Shown in pieces: positions 36,190 to 45,405 of a stretch of 50,610 nucleotides of DNA. The DNA is from Cryomorphaceae bacterium. Lineage in GTDB: Bacteria > Bacteroidota > Bacteroidia > Flavobacteriales > Schleiferiaceae. Within the stretch, counting starts at the first letter, position 1, and every line of letters starts with the position of its first letter. A program made the translations under genes and the position numbers. The notes beneath the pieces were generated by a model. The model saw only the letters and a program-made list of their open reading frames with translations, was not told the DNA's origin and did not search any database. The stretch spans positions 1 through 50,610 of the forward strand of contig WTIZ01000043.1 of the NCBI GenBank assembly GCA_011525035.1. Direction: 5' to 3'.

Positions 36190-36801
36190 ATGTCAAGGAA
36201 AGGTTTCTTTTCAAAATTGGTTTCTTCACTCAAGAATTCTGAATCTGCAGAACAACCTGCGGAAGGAAAATTTGCCCCCGAAGAAAAACTTCCACTTGAC
36301 GAAAAGTTTGTGTCTCAATTCCATGAAGGCGGCGGCCATTTCATCTATTGTGCCAATGAAGGCGATGCGCTCGCAGGCCTTGAACAATACGCTGCTGAAC
36401 ACAACTGGCCTGGCCTCTACATAAGCGACGACGGTCTGCGCAACTTCGAAAACAAGTTAGGATTGAGTATTACCTTCAATAATGACGGCCAGATGCCTGC
36501 AGTAGTCAGTGGTTGTGAGGCGTTGATTGCTTTTAATGGAGGAATCATGGTACACAACCACCATACAGGGGGAAGAAAACTATCAGATTTACCAGAGCAT
36601 CACGTAATCATCGCCTACACTTCGCAGATAGTTGCAAACCTCCGCGACGGGATGACCTCCATCAACCTTAAATACCGCGAAAACCGCCCAGGCAATATTG
36701 CCGTAATACGTGCGCCATTGGATCAAAATGTTCAGATGGCTTCTGCAGATCCTAACAAGGATAGAAATGTATTCTTAGTGCTAATCGAAGACGAGGTATA
36801 A
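36190..36801 (+). CDS. LUD-domain (LutC/YkgG-like) protein
   Basis: The 203-residue protein belongs to the LUD family, typified by LutC of the lactate utilisation complex. It has a central fold with the pattern ALIAFNGGIMVHNHHTGGRKLSDLPEHHVIIA (about 110-141) and a nucleotide-type motif near NRPGNIAVIRAP. No LutA or LutB gene is adjacent; it precedes cdsA by 1 nt. A long polar N terminus of about 40 residues is not seen in LutC. Bacteroidota keep this gene near ftsH, and the function there is not established to my knowledge. Confidence 0.78.
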   Translation: MSRKGFFSKLVSSLKNSESAEQPAEGKFAPEEKLPLDEKFVSQFHEGGGHFIYCANEGDALAGLEQYAAEHNWPGLYISDDGLRNFENKLGLSITFNNDGQMPAVVSGCEALIAFNGGIMVHNHHTGGRKLSDLPEHHVIIAYTSQIVANLRDGMTSINLKYRENRPGNIAVIRAPLDQNVQMASADPNKDRNVFLVLIEDEV

Positions 36802-36802
36802 C

Positions 36803-37567
36803 ATGGGAAAACGTACGCTATGGGGTGCTGTCTATGCAGGTGTACTGATCGGCATATTCGGTTTTACAGCCTTCGCACCAATTGCTTTGGCACTGTTCAC
36901 AATACTCTTATTGAAAGAATTGGCCACCATCCAGAAAATGGAAAGTAGATTTCCACTGCTGGTCTTAGCCTCAATTCTACTTGGCCTAGGTGCGTTTCGA
37001 GGATTTGGCGGACCCCAAGAAATTGTAGCTTCAAGCATCCTATTATCGACACTTCTTTCCTTCACACTACTTCGTGCCAAGGAACCGGCCGTGGAGATAA
37101 GACGCGGGCTATTCGCCATTGCCTACGTGTGGGTGCCACTTACATACACCATTCAGTGCGCCAGCGAACTGCCCTTGATCATCTTGTTCATTTTTGTAAT
37201 GATCTGGTCGTCTGATAGCATGGCGTACCTCTTTGGCCGCTTCTTTGGAAAACGCCCATTAGCACCGACATTGAGTCCAAAGAAAACCATCGAAGGGATG
37301 GTCGGAGGAGTGATAGGTACTCTGGTGATTGGCGTGGTTGCCAACCAGTATTGGGAGCTGATGCCCACGCACATTGCAGCATCGCTTGCCATTAGCGTTA
37401 GCATCACTGCACCTTTGGGCGACCTTGTTGCCTCTGCCATTAAAAGAGACGCAGGCGTGAAGGATTCAGGAGTATTTTTACCGGGTCACGGTGGGGCGTT
37501 AGATCGCCTGGATAGCTTTATTACCGCAGCACCCGTTGCACTTATTTTATACCAGTATTTATCATGA
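36803..37567 (+). CDS. cdsA: Phosphatidate cytidylyltransferase
   Basis: Makes CDP-diacylglycerol from phosphatidic acid and CTP at the inner membrane. The 254-residue protein has about seven membrane helices and the CdsA signature, here running from SDSMAYLFGRFFGKRPL to PLGDLVASAIKRDAGVKDSG and GHGGALDRLDS (about 220-230). The gene follows the LUD gene by 1 nt and its stop overlaps psd by 4 nt (ATGA), which fits two consecutive steps of phospholipid synthesis. Confidence 0.96.
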   Translation: MGKRTLWGAVYAGVLIGIFGFTAFAPIALALFTILLLKELATIQKMESRFPLLVLASILLGLGAFRGFGGPQEIVASSILLSTLLSFTLLRAKEPAVEIRRGLFAIAYVWVPLTYTIQCASELPLIILFIFVMIWSSDSMAYLFGRFFGKRPLAPTLSPKKTIEGMVGGVIGTLVIGVVANQYWELMPTHIAASLAISVSITAPLGDLVASAIKRDAGVKDSGVFLPGHGGALDRLDSFITAAPVALILYQYLS

Positions 37568-38220
37568 TTATTCACAAGGAAGGGAAAGGAACTTTAGGAC
37601 TTGTTTTCATCGTCTTATTTGCAGTAAACGCTCTTGTTCAATGGGCAACTGAAAACTCCATTGCTCAGGGCATTGCCTTGGCAGTAAGCGTTGTACTCTA
37701 TGTCATTGTTTTACAGTTTTTCCGCAATCCAAAGCGTACCGTACAGGTAAATCCTAATGGACTTATCTGTCCTGCCGACGGTAAAGTGGTTACCATTGAA
37801 GAAGTATACGAGGAAGAGGTGCTTCAGGCAAAATGTATTCAGATGTCGATTTTCATGTCGCCGTTCAATGTCCATGTAAACAGGTATCCTCTGGGCGGAA
37901 AAGTAACTGCCGCAGTACACCACAAAGGGAAGTTTTTGGTAGCGTGGCACCCGAAGAGTTCTACCTTAAATGAGCGCACTACTGTAGCAGTAGAAAACAA
38001 GATTTGGGGTACGGTAGTCTTCAGACAAATTGCAGGTGCTGTGGCTCGTCGCATTGTGATGTATGCCAAGCCAGGTGATATGGCCGCTCAAGGGTCAGAA
38101 TTTGGCTTCATCAAATTTGGATCGCGTGTGGACGTTTTCCTACCGCTTGACAGTAAAATCTTGGTGAAGGAAGGCGATGTAGTGAAAGGTGCTAAAACCG
38201 TTCTCGCCGAGCGCTCGTAA
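37564..38220 (+). CDS. psd: Phosphatidylserine decarboxylase, short (archaeal-like) type
   Basis: Decarboxylates phosphatidylserine to phosphatidylethanolamine. The 218-residue protein has an N-terminal hydrophobic segment with two helices (about 10-52), the FMSPFNVHVNRYP motif near 97-109 and the self-cleavage motif FGS near 182-184, whose Ser becomes the pyruvoyl group. This short form lacks the N-terminal extension of the E. coli enzyme. It abuts the convergent cmk gene with no gap between stop codons. Confidence 0.93.
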   Translation: MIIHKEGKGTLGLVFIVLFAVNALVQWATENSIAQGIALAVSVVLYVIVLQFFRNPKRTVQVNPNGLICPADGKVVTIEEVYEEEVLQAKCIQMSIFMSPFNVHVNRYPLGGKVTAAVHHKGKFLVAWHPKSSTLNERTTVAVENKIWGTVVFRQIAGAVARRIVMYAKPGDMAAQGSEFGFIKFGSRVDVFLPLDSKILVKEGDVVKGAKTVLAERS

Positions 38221-38907
38221 TTACTTCTGAAGGTCTTTCACCCAGCCCAGAACACGTTGAAATTGCTCTTCGCGAGTGATAGAGCTGTTATTTAATGTCA
38301 CAGCATCCTCTGCCGCAATAAGCGGTGAATCTGCGCGCTCCATATCGGCCTTGTCTCTGCTCTTGAGGTTTTCTAATACGTCTTGTAGCGAATGAACTTG
38401 ACCTTTGGCGTCTAACTCTGCCTTTCGTCTTTTGGCACGCACTTCGTCGGAAGCGGTCATGAAAATCTTTAATTCCGCATTCGGAAAAACGACCGTACCG
38501 ATATCACGACCGTCCATCACCACGCCACCGTTTTCACCCATGGCTTGCTGTAGCGCTACGAGATGTCGACGAACAGGAACGAGTTTAGCCACATGACTGA
38601 CCACATTACTCACTTCCATGGTACGAATGGCTTCCTCCACTACTTCTCCATTCAGAAGGGTTGTATTTACACCTTTTTGGTCCAATTCAAAATCGATCAC
38701 CAATCCTTCTAGATGTGCGTTAATCTTCGAAGCTTGAGCGCCCGACTCTTTACTCACCCATCCGTTTCTTAAGGCATTTAAGGCAACAGCACGATACATG
38801 GCGCCGCTGTCTACATAGACATAACCCAAAGCTTTTGCCAACTGCTTTGCAAGTGTGCTCTTACCCGTAGAGCTGTGACCGTCGATGGCTATGGTAAGTG
38901 GTTTCAT
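38221..38907 (-). CDS. cmk: Cytidylate kinase
   Basis: Phosphorylates CMP and dCMP using ATP. The 228-residue protein has the P-loop DGHSSTGKSTLAKQLA (9-24), the motif YVDSGAMYRA and VVMDGRDIGTVVFPNA (about 132-147), all diagnostic. It lies 14 nt downstream of porQ, a porQ-cmk order seen in other flavobacteria. Confidence 0.96.
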   Translation of the reverse strand: MKPLTIAIDGHSSTGKSTLAKQLAKALGYVYVDSGAMYRAVALNALRNGWVSKESGAQASKINAHLEGLVIDFELDQKGVNTTLLNGEVVEEAIRTMEVSNVVSHVAKLVPVRRHLVALQQAMGENGGVVMDGRDIGTVVFPNAELKIFMTASDEVRAKRRKAELDAKGQVHSLQDVLENLKSRDKADMERADSPLIAAEDAVTLNNSSITREEQFQRVLGWVKDLQK

Positions 38908-38921
38908 GGGCCGTTATAGGA

Positions 38922-39923
38922 TCATAATTGGATGCCCAAAGATAGGGTATTCATACGCCCCGCCACGCTTCTTAGCTCATTTGCATAGTGCAAATTGAAC
39001 TTATCGAAATACATACCTGCCCCTACTGTGAATCCTCCTGAAGTACGCCTAGTTGGCAATGCCATTTCGTACTGACGTCTGAAGCTATAACCCATCATCA
39101 AATGCGTTCTGCGGGTGGGTAAGAATTCTATAGAGCCGCTTAAATGGCGCAGGGCAAGATTTAAATACGATTGAGGGTTCAATTTTTCTTCACCGGTAAT
39201 TGGGTCAATAACAATGTTATTCGGATCATCATACCCCAAATTCGGTCGTTGAATCTGATCGACAACAAACGTCCATCTAAACGGCGCATATTTCAATTTG
39301 TCTCCAACAGCGACGAGCAAATTTAGAGGCAGCGGTTCTCTTTGACCAGCAAAGGTGGTGAGCTGGGTTCCCATGTTTTTTGCCATGATGACAACATCGG
39401 GTGAGTTTTCAAAGCGACGCATGGCTACCAAATCGGATGCTATTGCCCAACTCTGATAGCTTTCATAGGTGCCTGAGACCAATTTAAAATTGGCCCCTAC
39501 TTCCCATCCTTGGAGTGCGAATAATGAAGTTCCTACGGACATGGCTAAATCGCCGGCAGTAAAGGTACCAAGTGAGTTTCCCCAGGTATCAGTAGCATTG
39601 AATTCTCCGTAGCTGATATTCTGTACTCCCAACATGAAGGCATGCCCATAAATCTTGCACCCAAAAGAAGACTGAAGGAGCTGTATCCCTTCACCTAAAG
39701 CGCCATAGCTAACCTCGAGATCATACAATGTGCTATCGTTCAATAATAGAGGGTTCTGTAACGCATAGGCGCCAACTCCTGCTGGATTGAGGTAGGCTGT
39801 GTTCGCCAATGCAGAGCTTCCCGCAAAAACGCTTCTGTCTAAAAAAGAGAATAAAGACGATCCCCCACTCTGAGCGACAAGGCTAAGTGGAAAGGCAAAT
39901 GCTATGAGTATTCTTTGGATCAA
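38922..39923 (-). CDS. porQ: Type IX secretion system protein PorQ
   Basis: PorQ is an outer-membrane beta-barrel protein of the FadL-like group needed for type IX secretion with PorU, PorV and PorZ. The 333-residue protein has a signal peptide (to about Gln18) and the early motif FLDRSVFAGSSALANTAYLNPAGVGAYA typical of PorQ and PorV-like proteins. Many amphipathic strands follow, ending in an aromatic/hydrophobic C terminus (LSLGIQL). It overlaps the lon stop by 4 nt and precedes cmk. The call rests on length, motif and synteny. Confidence 0.85.
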   Translation of the reverse strand: MIQRILIAFAFPLSLVAQSGGSSLFSFLDRSVFAGSSALANTAYLNPAGVGAYALQNPLLLNDSTLYDLEVSYGALGEGIQLLQSSFGCKIYGHAFMLGVQNISYGEFNATDTWGNSLGTFTAGDLAMSVGTSLFALQGWEVGANFKLVSGTYESYQSWAIASDLVAMRRFENSPDVVIMAKNMGTQLTTFAGQREPLPLNLLVAVGDKLKYAPFRWTFVVDQIQRPNLGYDDPNNIVIDPITGEEKLNPQSYLNLALRHLSGSIEFLPTRRTHLMMGYSFRRQYEMALPTRRTSGGFTVGAGMYFDKFNLHYANELRSVAGRMNTLSLGIQL

Positions 39924-42367
39924 CCGTTCTTTTTTGCTGGCTCAAGCTTCTTAGCGCCCTTGACCTTTTGGTCTAAGATAGCCAATTCTAAGACCTCAGA
40001 CATCTCTTGCACATAATGGAAGGTCATGCCTTTCAGATAGTGTGCCTCGATCTCTTCAATATCCTTACGGTTCTTATCGCAGAGTAAGATGTTCGTGATT
40101 TTCGCACGCTTCGCTGCAAGAATTTTCTCCTTAATACCACCAACAGGCAAAACCTTTCCACGAAGAGTAATCTCTCCGGTCATGGCCAGTTTTGGTGCCA
40201 CTTTCTTTTGCGTAAACAAGGAGGTTAATGCAGTTAAAAGAGTAACTCCAGCACTTGGACCGTCCTTTGGGATTGCACCCTGTGGAACGTGAATATTGAT
40301 ATCGTAAGAGGTAAACAATCGCGAATCTATTCCTAGTTGCTCAGCATTGGATTTGAGGTACGCAAGCGCGATGGTCGCACTCTCCTTCATAACATCTCCT
40401 AGGTTTCCTGTGATAATAACCTTTCCATTGCCTTTAGCTAGGGAACTTTCAATAAATAAAATATCACCACCTACAGGTGTCCAGGCCAATCCCGTAACTA
40501 CACCGGCATGTGCATTGCCCTCATAGATATCACGCTCGCGAGAAGGTCCTAGAATCTTCTCGAGCTGCTCCTTAGAAATGCTTGGCACAGCCTCATTACC
40601 CATGGCAACGTCTTTGGCTGTTGAACGGATCAGCTTGGCAACTTTCTTATCGAGGTTTCTCACACCGCTCTCACGTGTATATCCTTCCACCAAGGATTTC
40701 AGCACGGGCTTCGTAATGGAAAATTGGTCCTTTGTTAGACCGTGGTTGTCCAATTGTTTTGGCACCAGGTGCTGACGGGCAATTTCTACCTTTTCTTCTA
40801 TGGTGTAACCGGTCACGTCAATGACTTCCATTCGATCGAGCAAAGCGGGTTGAATAGCACCTAAGTTATTAGCGGTTGCTATGAAGAAAACCTTACTGAG
40901 ATCATAACCCATCTCTAGGTAGTTGTCATAGAAGCTATCGTTTTGCTCAGGATCAAGCACCTCTAGCATGGACGACGACGGATCCCCTCCTGTACCGTAA
41001 CTGAGCTTATCAATTTCATCAAGAATGAACACTGGATCATTAGACCCCGCCTTCTTCATGTTCTGTAAAATACGCCCCGGCATCGCGCCGATGTACGTTT
41101 TCCGGTGTCCGCGAATCTCTGCTTCATCACGCAGGCCACCCAACGACATTCGAACATACGGTCTTCCCAAAGCCTCAGCAATACTCTTCCCTAAAGACGT
41201 CTTTCCTACTCCCGGAGGACCTGCAAGACATATAATAGGACTCTTCATATCGCCCTTGAGTTTCAATACGGCTAGATGCTCTAGAATGCGCTCTTTTACC
41301 TTCTCTAAACCGTAATGATCTTTGTCTAAAACCGCCGTAGCTGCTTTTAGATCTATCTCTGAAGACCCTTTAGGTTCAAAGGGTAAATCCAGCATAAACT
41401 CGAGGTAATTGCGCTGAATTGCAAATTCAGGCATCTGAGGATTCAAGCGCTGCAACTTCTTGATTTCCTTGTCAAAGCGTTCGGCTGTGCTGTCGTTCCA
41501 AGTCTTGGTCTTGGCGCGTTGACGCAACTCCTCAATCTCAGTTTCGCTCGAATTCCCACCAAGTTCCTCTTGGATGGTCTTCATCTGTTGGTGGAGGAAG
41601 TACTCACGCTGTTGTTGGTCGAATTCGTGTTTGACTTTGTCTTGAATCTCATTCTTGACCTCAAGCATCTTCAACTCCAAGTTCAGACCTTCTAGCACTT
41701 TGGTGGCCCGATCCTTCAACTCATCCAACTCGAGAACCTCTTGCTTTTTATCAAGGGTCATGCTGCTGTTGGATGCAATAAAGTTCAACAAGAACGTATT
41801 GCTTTTGATATTGTCTAAAGCAGCTTGCGCTTCAGTCGGAATATGCGGGCTGTCCTGGATTAATTGCGCTGCGACGTCTTTGATGCTCTCCATTAAAATG
41901 TTGAACTCAACATCATCTTCAGCCGGGACAAACTCAGGCAGGAATTCAACCTTCGCTCTATTGTAGGGTTCGGTTTGTGTCCATTCGAGGACTTTGAAAC
42001 GTTTCTTCCCCTGAATGATAATGGTGGTATTGCCATCTGGCATTTTGAAACTCTTGACAATCTGCGCCAAGGTTCCTATCGGAAAGACATCAGCGGCTCC
42101 GGGATCTTCGTTATCGCCATCGCGCTGCGCAATCATCCCGACATATTTAGGTTCCTCGGTAATGCTGCGAATAAGGCGCAGGCTCTTATCACGACCTGCA
42201 GTAATAGGCGCGACAACCCCAGGAAAGATGACCGTATTTCTCAATGGGAGAATGGCGAGTTCTTCTGGCAAATCCGTAGAATTGATCTCTACCTCATCGT
42301 CTGAAGTCATCAACGGAATAAATTCCGTGCTTTCGTTAATTATATCGCTAAGTGACAAACTGTCCAT
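39920..42367 (-). CDS. lon: ATP-dependent protease Lon
   Basis: Degrades damaged and regulatory proteins in the cytosol. The 815-residue protein has an N-terminal substrate domain (LAILPLRNTVIFPGVVAP, about 31-48), the AAA+ domain with Walker A GPPGVGKTS near 382 and Walker B FILDEIDKL. The C-terminal serine protease domain has the catalytic Ser in DGPSAG (near 705) and Lys in GGIKEK (near 748). It is preceded by a terminator of the upstream OMP gene and overlaps porQ by 4 nt. Confidence 0.97.
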   Translation of the reverse strand: MDSLSLSDIINESTEFIPLMTSDDEVEINSTDLPEELAILPLRNTVIFPGVVAPITAGRDKSLRLIRSITEEPKYVGMIAQRDGDNEDPGAADVFPIGTLAQIVKSFKMPDGNTTIIIQGKKRFKVLEWTQTEPYNRAKVEFLPEFVPAEDDVEFNILMESIKDVAAQLIQDSPHIPTEAQAALDNIKSNTFLLNFIASNSSMTLDKKQEVLELDELKDRATKVLEGLNLELKMLEVKNEIQDKVKHEFDQQQREYFLHQQMKTIQEELGGNSSETEIEELRQRAKTKTWNDSTAERFDKEIKKLQRLNPQMPEFAIQRNYLEFMLDLPFEPKGSSEIDLKAATAVLDKDHYGLEKVKERILEHLAVLKLKGDMKSPIICLAGPPGVGKTSLGKSIAEALGRPYVRMSLGGLRDEAEIRGHRKTYIGAMPGRILQNMKKAGSNDPVFILDEIDKLSYGTGGDPSSSMLEVLDPEQNDSFYDNYLEMGYDLSKVFFIATANNLGAIQPALLDRMEVIDVTGYTIEEKVEIARQHLVPKQLDNHGLTKDQFSITKPVLKSLVEGYTRESGVRNLDKKVAKLIRSTAKDVAMGNEAVPSISKEQLEKILGPSRERDIYEGNAHAGVVTGLAWTPVGGDILFIESSLAKGNGKVIITGNLGDVMKESATIALAYLKSNAEQLGIDSRLFTSYDINIHVPQGAIPKDGPSAGVTLLTALTSLFTQKKVAPKLAMTGEITLRGKVLPVGGIKEKILAAKRAKITNILLCDKNRKDIEEIEAHYLKGMTFHYVQEMSEVLELAILDQKVKGAKKLEPAKKNG

Positions 42368-42428
42368 AATTCAGTGCAACATGTTCCCGACCGCAGTGAA
42401 AATGCAGTCAAGGTGTCATTTATAAGTT

Positions 42429-42459
42429 AAAAAAAGGCCACTCTCTCGAGGGCCCTTTA
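42429..42459 (-). terminator. Rho-independent terminator after the outer-membrane barrel gene
   Basis: On the minus strand an AAAGG.CC / GGCCTTT stem with one bulge and a loop of about 10 nt is followed by a run of seven T residues. It closes the yaaA-OMP unit and separates it from lon. Confidence 0.75.
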
Positions 42460-42484
42460 TATGGTTCAAAGGCTGTGCCGAAAT

Positions 42485-43177
42485 CTACTGCTCGAAGAAT
42501 CCAAGACTCATACCGAGCTTTAACGTCAAACACCCGTCCATGGTATTTCTAGCACCTGAATTTGCCTCGAGGTATTCTGCGGTATAGTTAAATCCTTCGA
42601 TGTTCGATGCCGCGAATCCGTTGTAGTAGATACCAAAGTTGTAAAACGACTTCAGCGAGCGACGTAATCTCCATCCAAAGCCCAAGGTGTAACCCACTGT
42701 ATGGCCTGTACCTGGGTACAATTCTATTTCTTCTGGGTACTGTGCGTTGGTGTTTAGATTAGGCTGGTAGGTTACCGCGTTTACACCAACATGTACAAAT
42801 GGGGTGTGCGAGTTTCGAAGGTTGTATTTTCCGAATGGAATGAAATGAATGTTGGTGAATACCCCCATTTGAAGAAGCTCTGTATCTACTACATAATCTC
42901 TCGTTTCATTGCCGTGAAGATTATCGTGGCTGTACACGCTACCAAAATTTACATCTGCGCCTACACTCAGCAAACTGCTAAAATTGTATTTCAGTTGGGC
43001 GCCAGCGCCAAATTTTGCCTCTTGCGTAAAGGCGCTCAAAGAATTCCCATTTACATCTCCTAAATAATTCTGAGACATACCGTAACCTCCTAGCTCTAGG
43101 AAAGAGGTTGGGCGTTGAGCCTGTGCGGAAAAGGCGAACAAGGCCAATACCGCCGTAATGAGTACTTTATTTTTCAT
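42485..43177 (-). CDS. Outer-membrane beta-barrel protein (DUF6089-like)
   Basis: The 230-residue protein has a signal peptide (MKNKVLITAVLALFAFSAQAQ) and a sequence of alternating amphipathic strands ending in FFEQ. The FLELGGYGMSQNYLGDVNG segment after the signal resembles the DUF6089 barrel family of Bacteroidota. It is probably a small 8- or 10-strand outer-membrane barrel; function unknown. It follows yaaA by 11 nt and ends at a terminator. Confidence 0.72.
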   Translation of the reverse strand: MKNKVLITAVLALFAFSAQAQRPTSFLELGGYGMSQNYLGDVNGNSLSAFTQEAKFGAGAQLKYNFSSLLSVGADVNFGSVYSHDNLHGNETRDYVVDTELLQMGVFTNIHFIPFGKYNLRNSHTPFVHVGVNAVTYQPNLNTNAQYPEEIELYPGTGHTVGYTLGFGWRLRRSLKSFYNFGIYYNGFAASNIEGFNYTAEYLEANSGARNTMDGCLTLKLGMSLGFFEQ

Positions 43178-43188
43178 CCAATCTTATT

Positions 43189-43956
43189 TTATCCTTCTCT
43201 TAAAAAGACCATATGATCACCCTCGTGACTGTATAGCCTGTAGCCGTCCAAATCAAACGACGCTAACCCAAAAATAGTTTGAATATTCTCTTTAAATATC
43301 CATCGGGCCATTAATCCTCTTGCTTGCTTCGAAAAAGCGGATATAGACTTCTGCTCTCCGTTTTTCATTTGCTTAAAATCGACATGTATGGTTGGCATGG
43401 TCACCGATTTCCAATCGAATGCCTTCGCGTATTCTGTGCTGCACAAATTCACAGCAAAACCCGCCTCTTGTTTGTTGAGCCATTTGGTGAGCAACGGTTT
43501 CCATAACGCATATAAATTCTTGTGGTCACCAACACTCAATCTGCTTTGCATCTCAAGGCGGTAGGGTACAATATTCATATCTCCATTGACCACACCGTAT
43601 AACCCACTAATGATCGCCAAGGAATTCTTGGCGCGTTGTAGAGCGTTTGGTCCAAGTGAATATGCATCAAAGCTCTTGAATGCCTCCCCGGTGTACGCGA
43701 ACAAGCCCGGCAATCCCTGGGATGGGTCGATGTATTGCTTTTTGTCCAAGGACCATATGCTCTGGACCGAGGTAAACAATGAATCGCTCACCTTGAAAAG
43801 CGTTTTCTGCTCCGCCTCACTTAACCCTTGTACGGCCGCGACGATGGCCGCGGTCTCCGCCTTGAAAGGGACGGGTGCAGAGCCTACATAGGGGGCGTTT
43901 GATGGAAAGGTTCCCATCCCCTTTGAAGGGGATAGTAATACAATCGGGTTATTCAT
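43189..43956 (-). CDS. yaaA: YaaA family peroxide-stress protein (DUF328)
   Basis: YaaA lowers free iron and protects DNA during peroxide stress in E. coli. The 255-residue protein has the N-terminal motif LLSPSKGM, the central RAKNSLAIISGLYGVVNGDMNIVPYRLEM block (about 108-136) and the NLCSTEYAKAF segment near 171-181. The ATG at 43956 starts MNNPIVLLSPSKGM, as in other family members; an in-frame ATG at 44019 would add 21 residues overlapping the divergent promoter region and is not preferred. Confidence 0.93.
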   Translation of the reverse strand: MNNPIVLLSPSKGMGTFPSNAPYVGSAPVPFKAETAAIVAAVQGLSEAEQKTLFKVSDSLFTSVQSIWSLDKKQYIDPSQGLPGLFAYTGEAFKSFDAYSLGPNALQRAKNSLAIISGLYGVVNGDMNIVPYRLEMQSRLSVGDHKNLYALWKPLLTKWLNKQEAGFAVNLCSTEYAKAFDWKSVTMPTIHVDFKQMKNGEQKSISAFSKQARGLMARWIFKENIQTIFGLASFDLDGYRLYSHEGDHMVFLREG

Positions 43957-44034
43957 GGTGTCAAAAATAATAGCAAGACCTAACTTTATGGCCTTGGGCA
44001 CGGCTTTTGTTCTGCACAATATAAGATGGACTCT

Positions 44035-45405
44035 ATGAAAAAAAGTATACTTCTGTTGTTTTCCGCAATGTTATTGGCAAGTTGCCACGGAGCACGCTAT
44101 CACTACAAGCAGGGAAACCGGTTTGCAGAGGCCAGAGCCCTCAAGCGCGCAGTAACCGAATATAAATTTGCCCTCGACCGCAAACCCAATAAGGCGAAGT
44201 ATGTAACGGCAATGAACACCTACGGTACTGCCCTTCTCGAAGAGCTCTACACGAATTACAGGTTTGCCGACGGTAATGATTCTCTATCGGTATATAAGTT
44301 TTTAGAGGCTGAAAAATGGACAAACTACCTAAAGCCCTATATCAGTGTAAGTCGCTATGAAGGATTTTACACTCGCGATTATTTGGAGCAGCGAAGTCGC
44401 TATATGGCGGGAGTATATGAGCGTTCGCATGGTTTGATTCGTGCGAAAGATTACGAGCAGGCACAGAAGCGATTGCGGGAGTTAAATGAATTGGACCCAA
44501 AGTATAAAGACGTCAAAAGCCTCTTAAGATTCAGTGAGGTAGAGCCCGTGTACACTGCAGCTTTAGAAGAATTTGAAATGGGCAAATACAAAGAAGCCTA
44601 TTACCGCCTTCAGCCGATGTACAAAAAGTATCCTGATCAAAACGAGCTGAAGCTATTGATGGACGAAGCGTTGGATCGAGGAATGTATCGAATAGGTATC
44701 GTAAGCGATCCAAACCTTACAGGTAAAGAAGCAACTATAAGTGCGGCAGTACAATCGAGATTGATTAGCGAGTTGTACCGATTAGGCGACCCGTTTTTGG
44801 AGCTCGTTGACCGTACAAATTTTGACCTCATCCAAGAGGAACAAGAAGCCATTGTGCAGGGAACGACTTCCGATGGGGCATTGACGCAAGAACTTTTATC
44901 TGCAAATGCCTACCTGAAAGTAGTCGTAAATGTTGCTGATGAGATTGAAGGTGAATTGGAATCGGAAACCAAGAAAGGCTATGAAAGATTCTATGTGAAG
45001 ACCAAAAACAAAGAAGGCGAAACAGTAATGACCGCCAAGTATAAAAAGGTGACGTATCGTGAATACTGGAAAGAAAATCGTGTGCATTACATCGCAGAAC
45101 TTGTACTCACAGATCGAGCGACTTCTAAAATTCTAAGTGTCAATAGTTTTGAATTTGACGACGAAGACAAAGCACATTACATCAACTACAGCAACGACCA
45201 GCTCTTTCCAGGCTACTGGAAATACCAAAGCCGTGACCATTATTCAGATCGCCCTGAAATCGCTGAATTCAAGCGCAAAGAACTCGCTCGACTCCGGAAG
45301 GCATCGAAAAGCGTTAAAAGCCCTGCGACTATGCGTAAGGGTGCTATCAACTACTTTGCGCAGAACAGTGCTAAGCATGTACAAACCTTAGATTTGAGGC
45401 CATGA
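44035..45405 (+). CDS. Lipoprotein with TPR-like region and CsgG/FlgO-like domain
   Basis: The lipoprotein signal MKKSILLLFSAMLLASC gives a lipidated Cys17; an ATG three codons upstream (44026) is an alternative start. Residues 25-210 are helical with TPR-like spacing (YEQAQKRLRELNELDPKYKDV, FEMGKYKEAYYRLQPMYKKYPDQ). Residues 210-330 resemble the CsgG/FlgO fold, with a short strand-helix block ending LELVDRTNFDLIQEEQEAIVQG (about 255-276). The end is Lys/Arg-rich. It overlaps an LPP20-like lipoprotein gene by 4 nt, so the two products probably work together at the outer membrane. Function unknown. Confidence 0.7.
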   Translation: MKKSILLLFSAMLLASCHGARYHYKQGNRFAEARALKRAVTEYKFALDRKPNKAKYVTAMNTYGTALLEELYTNYRFADGNDSLSVYKFLEAEKWTNYLKPYISVSRYEGFYTRDYLEQRSRYMAGVYERSHGLIRAKDYEQAQKRLRELNELDPKYKDVKSLLRFSEVEPVYTAALEEFEMGKYKEAYYRLQPMYKKYPDQNELKLLMDEALDRGMYRIGIVSDPNLTGKEATISAAVQSRLISELYRLGDPFLELVDRTNFDLIQEEQEAIVQGTTSDGALTQELLSANAYLKVVVNVADEIEGELESETKKGYERFYVKTKNKEGETVMTAKYKKVTYREYWKENRVHYIAELVLTDRATSKILSVNSFEFDDEDKAHYINYSNDQLFPGYWKYQSRDHYSDRPEIAEFKRKELARLRKASKSVKSPATMRKGAINYFAQNSAKHVQTLDLRP

